Source of the DNA: a virus
Reading direction: 5' to 3' (one strand)
Virus record (IMG/VR): IMGVR_UViG_3300027720_000017
Location: 1 to 33,824 of that record
DNA: 33,824 bases
Shown here: positions 1-6,829 of the stretch, in pieces
Layout: each line of letters starts with the position of its first letter
Position numbering within the stretch: position 1 is the first letter of the stretch
Position numbers and translations under genes: made by a program
The notes under the pieces: model-generated
What the model was told of the DNA's origin: nothing
Databases searched by the model: none
Seen by the model: only the letters and a program-made list of their open reading frames with translations

Positions 1-28
1 CGGCCGTGGGTGGCAGTAGCGCGCCGTT

Positions 29-97
29 TGAATTGATCCAGCGCGACGTTTAGTTTGATCCAGCATTTTCAGCCGGATCGTACACATCTTTGATCCG
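29..97. repeat. Putative transposable-phage end (transposase-site repeats)
   Basis: Three direct repeats with core TTGATCC start at 33, 55 and 90 (spacing 22 and 35 bp). The second and third stay similar for about 20 bp (TTGATCC, then CATTT, then a purine-rich GCC). A TG at 29-30 begins TGAATTGATCC, which resembles the TG-starting termini of Mu-type elements. Their place beside the last late gene is where a Mu right end is expected. Each repeat contains GATC, and another GATC lies at 76-79. IS21-family elements also carry multiple terminal repeats, so an IS end is the main alternative. The opposite terminus is not in the window, so the boundary cannot be confirmed here. Confidence 0.45.
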
Positions 98-111
98 CCA
101 TTTAAGGCCAT

Positions 112-918
112 TCAACGCGCCTTCACAGCGGGCTTGAAGTTGCTGATAAGCACCTCGCCCACCTCCTTCTTGGCCGACGCCTTGCCGCCCACGCTGTAGC
201 GGGTCTTGACGGCCTCGATATGGAAGTTGGCAAAGACCTCCCGCACGCCAGGCGTGTCGTTGAGGCTCAGCAGGAAGCGGCCCTTGATGCCGCCGAGCTG
301 CTCGGCCAGGCGCTGAAAGTCCTCGCGGGAGAAGATGCCCACGCCGTAATCGTCCTCGCAGCCCCAGTACGGCGGGTCCAGGTAGAACAACGTGCCCGGC
401 TTGTCGAAGCGGCTCACGACCTGGGCGTAGGGCTTGTTCTCGATGTAGACCCGGCTCAGACGCAGGTGGGCCTCGCTCAGGTCCTCTTCGATGCGCAGCA
501 GATTGAGCCGGCTGGGCGCCGAGGCGGCGATGCCGAAGGTCGGCTTGTCGATCTTGGCCCCGAACGCCGTCTTGGCCAGGTAGTAGAACCGGGCGGCGCG
601 CTGGATGTCAGTCAGGGTGTCGGCCGGCGTCTGCATGAAGCGGTCGAACTCGTCGCGGGCCACCAGCATCCAGCGGAACTGGGCGCACAGCTCGGCCAGG
701 TGGTGCTTCACGCAGCGATACAGGTTGACCAGGTCCTGGTTGATGTCGTTGATGATCTCGACCTGGCTCTCAGGCTTGCGGAACAGCACCCAGGCCGCCC
801 CGGCGAAGACCTCCACGTAGGTCTCGTGCTCTGGGAAGCGCTGGATGATGGTTTCAGCCAGGCGGCTCTTGCCGCCCAGCCAGGCCAGTGGGCTTTTGCC
901 CGAGGTGGGGTGCGTCAT
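112..918 (-). CDS. D12-class (Dam family) N6-adenine DNA methyltransferase
   Basis: The 268-residue product is an S-adenosylmethionine-dependent adenine-N6 methylase of the D12/Dam class, acting on DNA in the cytoplasm. GGKSRL (residues 15-20) and the FAGAAWVLF segment (38-46) form the SAM pocket, and DPPYW (181-185) is the catalytic DPPY motif. Length is normal for the family. It is the last gene of the late arm, where Mu carries the mom DNA-modification gene, and its start lies inside the end of the upstream com-like gene, suggesting translational coupling as in Mu com-mom. Target specificity cannot be read from sequence; GATC is the usual Dam target. It may protect phage DNA from restriction or control GATC-containing regulatory sites. 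Confidence 0.9.
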   Translation of the reverse strand: MTHPTSGKSPLAWLGGKSRLAETIIQRFPEHETYVEVFAGAAWVLFRKPESQVEIINDINQDLVNLYRCVKHHLAELCAQFRWMLVARDEFDRFMQTPADTLTDIQRAARFYYLAKTAFGAKIDKPTFGIAASAPSRLNLLRIEEDLSEAHLRLSRVYIENKPYAQVVSRFDKPGTLFYLDPPYWGCEDDYGVGIFSREDFQRLAEQLGGIKGRFLLSLNDTPGVREVFANFHIEAVKTRYSVGGKASAKKEVGEVLISNFKPAVKAR

Positions 919-1078
919 GACGATCTCCGGTCGTGTTTGACGCTCCAGGGCGCTCAGAAGGGGGGCTCGTGGCCCTCAAGTCGTTCAGCGTGCGGCAGCG
1001 GCCGCACTTGATCTGCAGTCGGGTGTAGTCACCCACGGCCAGCAGCTTGTTGCACTGGCCACATCGAACGGTATCCAC
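854..1078 (-). CDS. com: Com-like zinc-finger translational regulator
   Basis: This 74-residue protein starts at GTG 1078. Its N-terminal half carries two CxxC pairs (C6/C9 and C25/C28) in the pattern RCGQCNKLL...KCGRC, which matches the Mu Com family. Mu Com is a zinc-binding protein that opens a translation-blocking structure in mom mRNA. Here the downstream partner is a Dam-type methylase rather than Mom, and the two genes overlap by about 65 nt in different frames. The C-terminal ~35 residues, read through the methylase start, look unconstrained. AGG a few bases upstream of the GTG may serve as ribosome site. The likely job is to control methylase synthesis late in infection, which is inferred from position and family. 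Confidence 0.78.
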   Translation of the reverse strand: MDTVRCGQCNKLLAVGDYTRLQIKCGRCRTLNDLRATSPPSERPGASNTTGDRHDAPHLGQKPTGLAGRQEPPG

Positions 1079-1102
1079 GGTCAGCCTCTACAATCCGCCC
1101 CG

Positions 1103-1151
1103 CCTGTCGACAGGTGGCAGGGCCCTGGTCTGAACCGCAGCATGCTTGCGG
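1103..1151 (-). promoter_or_regulatory. Palindromes in the com leader
   Basis: The 135-bp gap between the com-like gene and the gene before it holds a perfect 12-bp palindrome, CCTGTCGACAGG (1103-1114). A second dyad, CCGCA-GCATGCT-TGCGG, lies at 1135-1151. Mu expression of com-mom is controlled at both promoter and RNA level in this interval, so these are candidate operator or RNA-hairpin elements. I cannot place a convincing promoter. Confidence 0.35.
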
Positions 1152-1213
1152 GGAAGGGGGGGCGACGGTGTTAGCGCACTGCCGTCCTCGCCCTGTCTTT
1201 TTTTGCTTGCGGG

Positions 1214-1615
1214 TCAGTCCTTGGCCACGTTGAGCTTGAAGCCGAAGGCGCCATAGGGCCGCCAGCCCGCGTAGAAATTCACCCTGCCCTTGTGGCTCAC
1301 GAACGGCAGCGGGATGCGCAGCGTGGGCGTGGGCGTGTAGTGAAACGACCAGCCAGGCTGCTTGCCCCAGAACTTGGTGCTGTAGAAGGTGCGCGGGTGG
1401 TCAGCGATGCCGAGCACATAGAAGAACAGGTTGTGGAAGGGGTTGCGCACCCACCAGAGCACGGCCAGCTTCCAGGTCTTGGGGCGGCCAGCGCGCCAGC
1501 GGTCATCGCCGTAGATGGTGTCGTCGTCATTGCCGAAGAGCGCCCAGATCGGGTTCAGGCGCCGCAGCCAGTTGCGGTTGATCTTGCGGCGCGGGGGGAA
1601 ATGTTCAACGAGCAT
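1214..1615 (-). CDS. Conserved phage protein, function unknown (DUF7338-like)
   Basis: This 133-residue protein is rich in aromatic residues and basic patches (NPIWALFGNDDD near residues 22-33, WWVRNPFHNLFFYVLG near 54-69). It resembles small phage proteins annotated only as a domain of unknown function (DUF7338, from memory). The middle segment is hydrophobic and may touch membrane, but there is no signal peptide. Its stop is 135 bp before the com-like gene, and its start abuts the stop of the fibre-assembly gene, so it belongs to the end of the tail-fibre operon. A structural, assembly or superinfection role is possible. I assign no function. Confidence 0.6.
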   Translation of the reverse strand: MLVEHFPPRRKINRNWLRRLNPIWALFGNDDDTIYGDDRWRAGRPKTWKLAVLWWVRNPFHNLFFYVLGIADHPRTFYSTKFWGKQPGWSFHYTPTPTLRIPLPFVSHKGRVNFYAGWRPYGAFGFKLNVAKD

Positions 1616-2016
1616 CAGAGCACTCCTGCGAGCGAGGCCAGCTCGGCGCGCAGGGCCTGGGCCGTAGCTTCGAGGTTGGTGACCTTGGTGACGGCCGCAG
1701 CAGGCGGCGTCGACCCAGATGCCAGGGCGATAGCGATCTCGCGGGCAGGGCGTGCTCCGTCAGCGTCGATCTTGGCCAGCTCAGTCTTGATCTCGGCTGA
1801 GCGAATTGCGGCGATCTGCGCAGGCGTCGAAGCAGGCGGGTCAGCAAGGGCCGGGCGCCCATCTGGGCCGACAACGATGACCTTGCCTGCGGCCTGTCCG
1901 GCCAGCAGCTCCGCGTGGCGGGCTGTAGTCACATCAACTGCGTCGCCGGGCACGTTGTCACCGTGCACGGCAGAGAGATAGAAGCCGCCCGTCGATGGTG
2001 AGAATTTGTAGTTCAT
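1615..2016 (-). CDS. Tail-fibre assembly-type protein
   Basis: Start ATG 2016 is chosen because GGAAGG sits just upstream and the product then begins MNYKFSPSTGGFYLSAVHGDN, the typical opening of phage tail-fibre assembly (Caudovirales fibre chaperone) proteins; a longer reading frame from 2082 runs into the fibre gene. The 133-residue product has this conserved N-terminal block, a linker and an alanine-rich helical C-terminus. Family members help trimeric tail fibres fold or attach and are encoded directly after the fibre gene. Here the fibre stop codon is only 4 bp upstream. Confidence is good for the family and lower for the exact role. Confidence 0.72.
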   Translation of the reverse strand: MNYKFSPSTGGFYLSAVHGDNVPGDAVDVTTARHAELLAGQAAGKVIVVGPDGRPALADPPASTPAQIAAIRSAEIKTELAKIDADGARPAREIAIALASGSTPPAAAVTKVTNLEATAQALRAELASLAGVL

Positions 2017-2020
2017 AGAC

Positions 2021-2872
2021 TTACCTTCCGATGGCGATGTAGCGAACGCCCGCACCCTGACCCACAGCCGCCCACTCTTCAATCGTGAAGCTGCACCCAG
2101 TCAGATTGAAACCACTGGCAGTGATGCCATTTGCGCCACCGCCGCCGGTGCTCAGCAGCGTCCCGACGACTTGATAGCAAGCGGATGTGAACGCCAAGGG
2201 AAACGTAATGCTGACGCCAACGGCTGGGGGCAGAATGTCAACGCCGCCAGCGCTGCTGCCCCACTGCAAGATGAGTCCACCAGGCAGTCGCTGCCAGCCG
2301 CTTGAGCCATGCGACTGGTTTGCCCCAGTGAAGCCCGAAATGTCCGGCGCAACACCGAACGCTGGGTCGCACAGCACCCACTTGTCGAGCAGAGAGTCAA
2401 ACTGAAGCGCCATCCAGTGCCCAGCACCAGCAATGTCACCGGCAGCGAGCGGCCGACCATTGCCCTTGACGATGACTTTCGCAGCCAAGCCATTCAGTGC
2501 CAAGGTCGGCGCCGTTGTGGCGTTGGCAGCAGCAGCACGCACGCGAACGGTCATCCCGTCGACCAGGGCCACAGGCGCGGGGGACAGCGTGGCCGTGATG
2601 GCATCGGCCGTGCCAGCAGCCACCGCCACGGCGCCATAGCCGCGGCGCCCCAGCTCGGCCAGGGCGTTGCGCACGACCTGGTAGGTAGCAGGCGTTGCGG
2701 GGTCGAACTGCTGCCCGGCCAGGCCTGCGGCCTTGGCCACCTCCATGAGGCTCCAGATCAGCGAGTTCATGTCCTTATCCGTCACCTCGGTGGGAACGGG
2801 CTGGTTCTGGTCATGCAGCCGCTGGCCGGTGCCTGGGTGCGTGACGAATTCGGGGCTCTGGGTGTAGTCCAT
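2021..2872 (-). CDS. Tail fibre / host-recognition protein
   Basis: The 283-residue product starts MDYTQSPEFVTHP and lies at the fibre position after the gp48-like baseplate gene. Residues ~1-90 look like a baseplate-attachment region, the middle is alanine/threonine-rich as in fibrous shafts, and the last ~90 residues (GWQRLPGGLILQWG...FPLAFTSACYQV) match the C-terminal beta-domain of Gp53-like tail fibres, which binds the host surface. It is short for a fibre, so it may be a short-fibre form. Its stop is followed by the fibre-assembly gene. The C-terminal domain is probably the determinant of host range. Confidence 0.82.
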   Translation of the reverse strand: MDYTQSPEFVTHPGTGQRLHDQNQPVPTEVTDKDMNSLIWSLMEVAKAAGLAGQQFDPATPATYQVVRNALAELGRRGYGAVAVAAGTADAITATLSPAPVALVDGMTVRVRAAAANATTAPTLALNGLAAKVIVKGNGRPLAAGDIAGAGHWMALQFDSLLDKWVLCDPAFGVAPDISGFTGANQSHGSSGWQRLPGGLILQWGSSAGGVDILPPAVGVSITFPLAFTSACYQVVGTLLSTGGGGANGITASGFNLTGCSFTIEEWAAVGQGAGVRYIAIGR

Positions 2873-2878
2873 GGCGCC

Positions 2879-3475
2879 TCACAAATAGATGGGGTTGATC
2901 GAGTAGCGAGCGGGCACAAACCGCTCCAGGAAACAGGTCAGGTTGGCCGGTGGCAGGTCGCGCTCCACCAGGCGGTCACCCACGCGGCCGACGCCCACAC
3001 GCATGGGCTGCGAGCGCGAAGCCACGAACACGTACAAGCGGCCGTCGAGGTCGCCCAGGCGGCTGCCCACGCGGCGGCCAACGCGCATCGGCTTGTTGTA
3101 GGCCACGGTCACCTCAAAGCCGATCTCGGCACACGCAGCCTCGATGACGGCGGGCGCAGCCGGGCTGGAATCGGTCAAGGGCAGCAACGGGCCACGCAGC
3201 GTGCGCAGCAGCACGTGGCGGCGCTGGGCTTCGGTCTGCACGGCGCCCAGGCACAGGTCAGGCAGGCCGCAGGAGGCCTCCCACTCGGCCAGGCGGGCCA
3301 CGGTGGTGGCGGGTTGCCATTGCCGGGCCATGGCCTGCACGTCGGCCATGAGCTGGGCGTGCTGCGCAGCCTCGGCGCGCACCAGGGCCATCAGCACAGA
3401 GTCGGCGCTGCGTGGCCACGCGTGCCCCTGGGGCAGCAGGCCCGCCAGTGATTCGGTGAACTGTTCGACGCTCAT
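2879..3475 (-). CDS. Mu gp48-like baseplate protein (YmfQ/DUF2313)
   Basis: This 198-residue protein begins MSVEQFTESLAGLLPQGHAWPR and contains the helical MADVQAMARQWQP segment followed by LAEWEASCGLP. This order is typical of the YmfQ/DUF2313 family that contains Mu gp48. Members join the baseplate wedge to the fibre. The gene lies between gp47-like and fibre genes, exactly as in Mu, with gaps of a few bases on each side, so it is cotranscribed. A basic segment near residues 127-160 contains the echo RVGRRVGSRLGDL/RVGVGRVGDRL. Length is usual for the family. Confidence 0.85.
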   Translation of the reverse strand: MSVEQFTESLAGLLPQGHAWPRSADSVLMALVRAEAAQHAQLMADVQAMARQWQPATTVARLAEWEASCGLPDLCLGAVQTEAQRRHVLLRTLRGPLLPLTDSSPAAPAVIEAACAEIGFEVTVAYNKPMRVGRRVGSRLGDLDGRLYVFVASRSQPMRVGVGRVGDRLVERDLPPANLTCFLERFVPARYSINPIYL

Positions 3476-3477
3476 CG

Positions 3478-4605
3478 TCAGCTCACGAACGTCACGCTGC
3501 CCAGCACCAACAGGTGCGAGAAGCTGCTGGCCGTGAACACGCCGCCCGTGGTCATGGCAGGGGCTGTGAACTGGTGGTCAACCTCGCCTTGAACGCTGCT
3601 CACAACCTCAAAAAGGTGGCTGTGAGGGATGCTGCCGCCCGGCACAGATTCACGGAAGAACAGGTCGCGGAGCGCGGCTTCGGCTGCAGCTCGTGTCGCC
3701 GTGGTGTCCACGTTGAGCCGCAGGCTGACGTTGATGACCTGGGCCGTGGGGATGATCACGAACAGCTCATCAGGCGGGCCACGCCGTGGGTCGGTGATGT
3801 AGCCAAACACCTGGGCCTGTTGCGCGGCCGTCGGCAGGCCGTTGGGCAGGTTGGCGTCGGCCATGATGATCACGCCCGCACTCGTGGGCCCGGCCGGGTT
3901 GCGCAGGCCCCAGGCCCGAGTGATGCCAGGCAGGCTCAGCGCCCACAAGGCGTAGTCGGCAGGCGATCCACCCATGGGGGCGAAGGCCAGGCGCTGGCGC
4001 AGCCGGAACAGCGCCTCGGGGTCTTTCTCCTCATCGGCCCCGCCCGAGCTGCCATTGGTCAGCGTGAACACCGCGTCCACACCCGCCACGGTCGACAACA
4101 GGCGCAGCTGTGTGCCTGCGGGAAGGTTGCCCTTGGCGCCCACCTGCACGGCCAGCAGCGTGGCCACGACGGCACCGCTGGCCACAGCCACATCGGCCTG
4201 CACCCGGAACTGCCAGCCGCTGGCCTCGTGGGTCAGCAGCGTGCCTGCCTCCAGCAAGGTGCCGCTCTCGCCTGTGCCTGCAGCTGTGCCGCTGGCCAGC
4301 GAGGCAGGCTTGCGCGCCATCGAATAGGTGTCGAGCCATCCGTCCAGGAACACGCTGGCCGACATGCCCGGAACGGCCTGGCGGGCCACGAAGTCGCGCA
4401 GGTAGCGGTAGGCACCGTGCAGGCCCATGCCCTGCATGAAGGACAGCGCCCGCACGTTGCTGCGCGCCAGCTCCAGGTCCGAGGGCAGCACGTTGGCCGG
4501 GTCACTGGCCTGCACCGCCATGGCCAGCGACTGCTGCAGCAGCCGGGCCGCGTTGTCGGTGGCCTCGGCGATGCTTGGAATGGGTGCGTTGACCAGGGGA
4601 GCCAT
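3478..4605 (-). CDS. Mu gp47-like baseplate J protein
   Basis: This is a 375-residue baseplate J/gp47-type wedge protein. The central region has the typical GTLLTHEASGWQFRVQADVAVASGAVVATLLA pattern (ca. residues 119-153) and the LFRLRQRLAFAPMGGSPADYALWALSLPGITRAW block (ca. 200-232), both hallmarks of the family. It builds the contractile-tail baseplate with gp46 and gp48. Its ATG overlaps the gp46-like stop codon (ATGA), implying translational coupling. I see no truncation. Confidence 0.9.
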   Translation of the reverse strand: MAPLVNAPIPSIAEATDNAARLLQQSLAMAVQASDPANVLPSDLELARSNVRALSFMQGMGLHGAYRYLRDFVARQAVPGMSASVFLDGWLDTYSMARKPASLASGTAAGTGESGTLLEAGTLLTHEASGWQFRVQADVAVASGAVVATLLAVQVGAKGNLPAGTQLRLLSTVAGVDAVFTLTNGSSGGADEEKDPEALFRLRQRLAFAPMGGSPADYALWALSLPGITRAWGLRNPAGPTSAGVIIMADANLPNGLPTAAQQAQVFGYITDPRRGPPDELFVIIPTAQVINVSLRLNVDTTATRAAAEAALRDLFFRESVPGGSIPHSHLFEVVSSVQGEVDHQFTAPAMTTGGVFTASSFSHLLVLGSVTFVS

Positions 4606-5186
4606 CAGCCGTTACCTCGCTGCACGCTGGTGCCCCAGAGCACGTCATAGACGGGCGCCGCGTCCTGGCCTTGCCAGATTTGCGGGCGAATGGTCAGGCG
4701 CTCGGCGTTGGTGCCGGGCACCCATTCGGCCTCGACCACGACGCGGCTGGCCACGCCGGTGTCCAGCATCCATTGCAAGGCCTCTTCACAGGCAAAGCGG
4801 GCCTTGGCGGGCTTGTCGTCGGTGGACTTGCCACGGCTCAGCAGCCACAGGTGCGAGCCCCAGGGCTGGCCGTCGCCCACAAAGGCCTCGCCCACCCAGC
4901 CGCGGCGATCAGACACGCCACGCGGCAGCACGTCGTCGGGCCCGGCGCGCCGGTCGGTGAACAGGCTGAGCACGATGGCCGTCTGCAGCGTGGGCTCCAA
5001 GCCCAGGGCGTAGGTGTGCAGGCGCTCGAAGTACGTCACCGGCTGGCCGGTGGCCGATGCGAAGTCGTGCCACGGCAGATCAACCGCTGGCAGGGGCTGC
5101 AGCAGCTGCAGGTCGAACGGCAGCGAGCCGGTCTTGGGGGTGCGGGTGGCAAGGTCAAACATGGCCAGATCAGTGTCGGCCAGCAC
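4605..5186 (-). CDS. Mu gp46-like baseplate protein
   Basis: The protein is of the phage GP46 family, a baseplate wedge component. The family signature is present: TDLAMFDLATRTPKTGSL at the N-terminus, then a block equivalent to LQTAIVLSLFTDRRA and WVGEAFVGDGQPWGS. GTG 5186 is chosen because TDLAMFD matches the family's usual start; the next in-frame start is ATG 5162. The GTG has a poorly spaced ribosome site, and the late motif upstream sits about 34 bp from ATG 5162, matching its spacing at two other genes, so ATG 5162 remains possible. The product is 193 (or 185) residues. Confidence 0.82.
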   Translation of the reverse strand: MLADTDLAMFDLATRTPKTGSLPFDLQLLQPLPAVDLPWHDFASATGQPVTYFERLHTYALGLEPTLQTAIVLSLFTDRRAGPDDVLPRGVSDRRGWVGEAFVGDGQPWGSHLWLLSRGKSTDDKPAKARFACEEALQWMLDTGVASRVVVEAEWVPGTNAERLTIRPQIWQGQDAAPVYDVLWGTSVQRGNG

Positions 5187-5195
5187 CCCTGTTCA

Positions 5196-5217
5196 GCGCG
5201 CGGGGAAACGCTTCACC
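5196..5217 (-). promoter_or_regulatory. Late-operon motif, copy 1
   Basis: Read on the minus strand this is GGTGAAGCGTTTCCCCGCGC plus GC. It matches three other copies in the window in the same orientation relative to transcription. It lies between the gp45-like stop (5235) and the gp46-like start, in a rare non-coding gap of the tail operon. It may be a binding site for the late activator or a late promoter element. See copies at 10906, 19795 and 31156. Confidence 0.55.
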
Positions 5218-5234
5218 ACCGCCCCTGCGTCAGC

Positions 5235-5750
5235 TCAGGAGCCGAACCTGGCCGTCCTGTTCGGACCGTTGGCCACATTGCCGTGGTCATGGTCCTTGAC
5301 GCTGGCATCGCCGATCTTCACGTCGGCCTGCCCCACAACGGTCTGCGCGGTAGCGGTGCCGGTTGTGGTCTGGTTGCCCTGCAGGGCCAGCGTGGGCGTC
5401 TGAATGCTCACGCCGTCGGTGGCCACGATGTTGAGCTGGCGGCACTGCACGTCCACCACCTGGCCTGCACGCAGCGTGACGCGGTGGCCTTCCTTGTGCC
5501 ACACGCACACCTCGTAGGGCGCCAGTCGGGGGCGCTCGGCCAGCCGGTCCATCCGCAAGATGATGGTGTGGCCGCCCACCTCGAAGCGCAGGCCCTCGCC
5601 GTCGACCGGGTTGCCCGAGAAGCCGTAGTCCTGAAAGCGCTCGGCGCGGTCGCGCGCATCGGCATCGAAGCCGACCAGGCTGGCGGTCTGCACCAGGCCC
5701 TCGGTCAAGCCTCGCAGGCGCACACGGCGCAGCATGTTCCACAGGCTCAT
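5235..5750 (-). CDS. Mu gp45-like baseplate assembly protein V
   Basis: The 171-residue protein matches the gp45/gpV central-spike family. The N-terminal helix MSLWNMLRRVRLRGL leads into an OB-fold region, then repeated beta segments (NIVATDGVSIQTPTLALQG) that form the trimeric spike. The histidines of DHDHGN near the C-terminus resemble the iron-binding apex of P2/Mu spikes. It pierces the outer membrane during contraction. Its start overlaps the gp44-like stop. Length is close to Mu gp45. Confidence 0.88.
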   Translation of the reverse strand: MSLWNMLRRVRLRGLTEGLVQTASLVGFDADARDRAERFQDYGFSGNPVDGEGLRFEVGGHTIILRMDRLAERPRLAPYEVCVWHKEGHRVTLRAGQVVDVQCRQLNIVATDGVSIQTPTLALQGNQTTTGTATAQTVVGQADVKIGDASVKDHDHGNVANGPNRTARFGS

Positions 5751-6829
5751 TGGTGCGGCTCCACGACCGAGCCGTCCAGGCCGAAGCGCCGGTCAGCCCT
5801 GCGGTAGCGCGGCCGGGTCTTGAGGGGCACCGAGTCATAGGCCTCGATGGGCCGCACCACCACCACCGTGGTCGCACCGCGCTGCATGTCCAGCGAAAGG
5901 CGCGTCGAGCAAATCAGCCACTCGTCGCCGTCCAGGCCCGCCACGTCGTCGAACACCGGCACACGGGCATTGATGGGCCAGGGCTGGCCGTTCACCAGCC
6001 AGCCTTCCAGCGTGTACTCAAAGCCCCGGCTGTGGCCACGTCGCACGCGTGCCGTGTGCTCCACCAGGGCCTGCAGGTCGGCCTGGCTCACGTTGCCATC
6101 GGCGGGCACGACCAAGGGGCTGAAGCGCTTGATGTCGGCGTCCACCGCTCGCGCCCGGCGCTGGCGGGCCGCTTCGAAGTCCTGGCCCACCTCGCCCTGG
6201 CCGTAGACGATGTACTCAGAGTGGCGCCGCTCATCCGTGCCGATGCCCCGCATGCTCAGCACGTTCTTGCCCCGGCGAATCTCGCCCGGCGCCTTGCGTG
6301 TGCCTGCCTTGGTCAGCACCAGGTTGCCGCGGCCGTCGGGAATCGGCAGCACGCCACGCATCTTGCAGGCCCGCGCGATGGCATCGAGGCGGCTCTCGCC
6401 GAAGGCCAGCTTGAAGTCATCCAGCGGCTTGCCGATGTCGGCCTCCAGCTTGACCTTGATGCCGAAGGGCTCGACCAGGTCGCGCACGATGCGGTCCACC
6501 TTGGCCCCGCGCCACTGCCCGCCCTTGTAGATGGCCGAGCTGGTGACCAGGTCGCCCGTGCGGTCGCGCCCGGCCACATTCAGGCCGCAGTTGCGGTCAT
6601 CGTAGAAGGGCTCAGCGGCCATCACGTAGCCGGTGATCATCACCTCGTCACCCACCAGCACCTGCACCTCATCCTGGCGCTTGATGCGAGGCACATCGCC
6701 CGGCACCAGGCTTGTCGGGATGCTGAAGGTGCCCGTCAGCGACTCAATGCTGCGCGACACCTCGCTCTGCAGCCAGCCCGCGAACACCTGCCCGCCCACG
6801 CGGATGCTGACGACCGGCTGCTCAGCCAT
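5747..6829 (-). CDS. Mu gp44-like baseplate hub protein
   Basis: The 360-residue product belongs to the Mu gp44/P2 gpD/VgrG-N hub family. It opens with VVSIRVGGQVFAGWLQSEVSRSIESLTGTFSI, the hub beta-barrel, and then GYVMAAEPFYDDRNCGLNVAGRDRTGDLV, the second barrel. Residues 110-190 hold the LysM-like segment WRGAKVDRIVRDLVEPFGI. It forms the platform that carries the gp45-like spike. It overlaps the gpN-like gene upstream by 8 bp and gp45 downstream by 4 bp. Length is near that of Mu gp44. Confidence 0.9.
   Translation of the reverse strand: MAEQPVVSIRVGGQVFAGWLQSEVSRSIESLTGTFSIPTSLVPGDVPRIKRQDEVQVLVGDEVMITGYVMAAEPFYDDRNCGLNVAGRDRTGDLVTSSAIYKGGQWRGAKVDRIVRDLVEPFGIKVKLEADIGKPLDDFKLAFGESRLDAIARACKMRGVLPIPDGRGNLVLTKAGTRKAPGEIRRGKNVLSMRGIGTDERRHSEYIVYGQGEVGQDFEAARQRRARAVDADIKRFSPLVVPADGNVSQADLQALVEHTARVRRGHSRGFEYTLEGWLVNGQPWPINARVPVFDDVAGLDGDEWLICSTRLSLDMQRGATTVVVVRPIEAYDSVPLKTRPRYRRADRRFGLDGSVVEPHQ

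Noticed and set aside
1588-1610. Fifth copy of the late motif (GCGCGGGGGGAAATG)
   Set aside because: It lacks the GAAACG core, lies inside the start of a coding region and encodes conserved-looking residues; treated as chance similarity.
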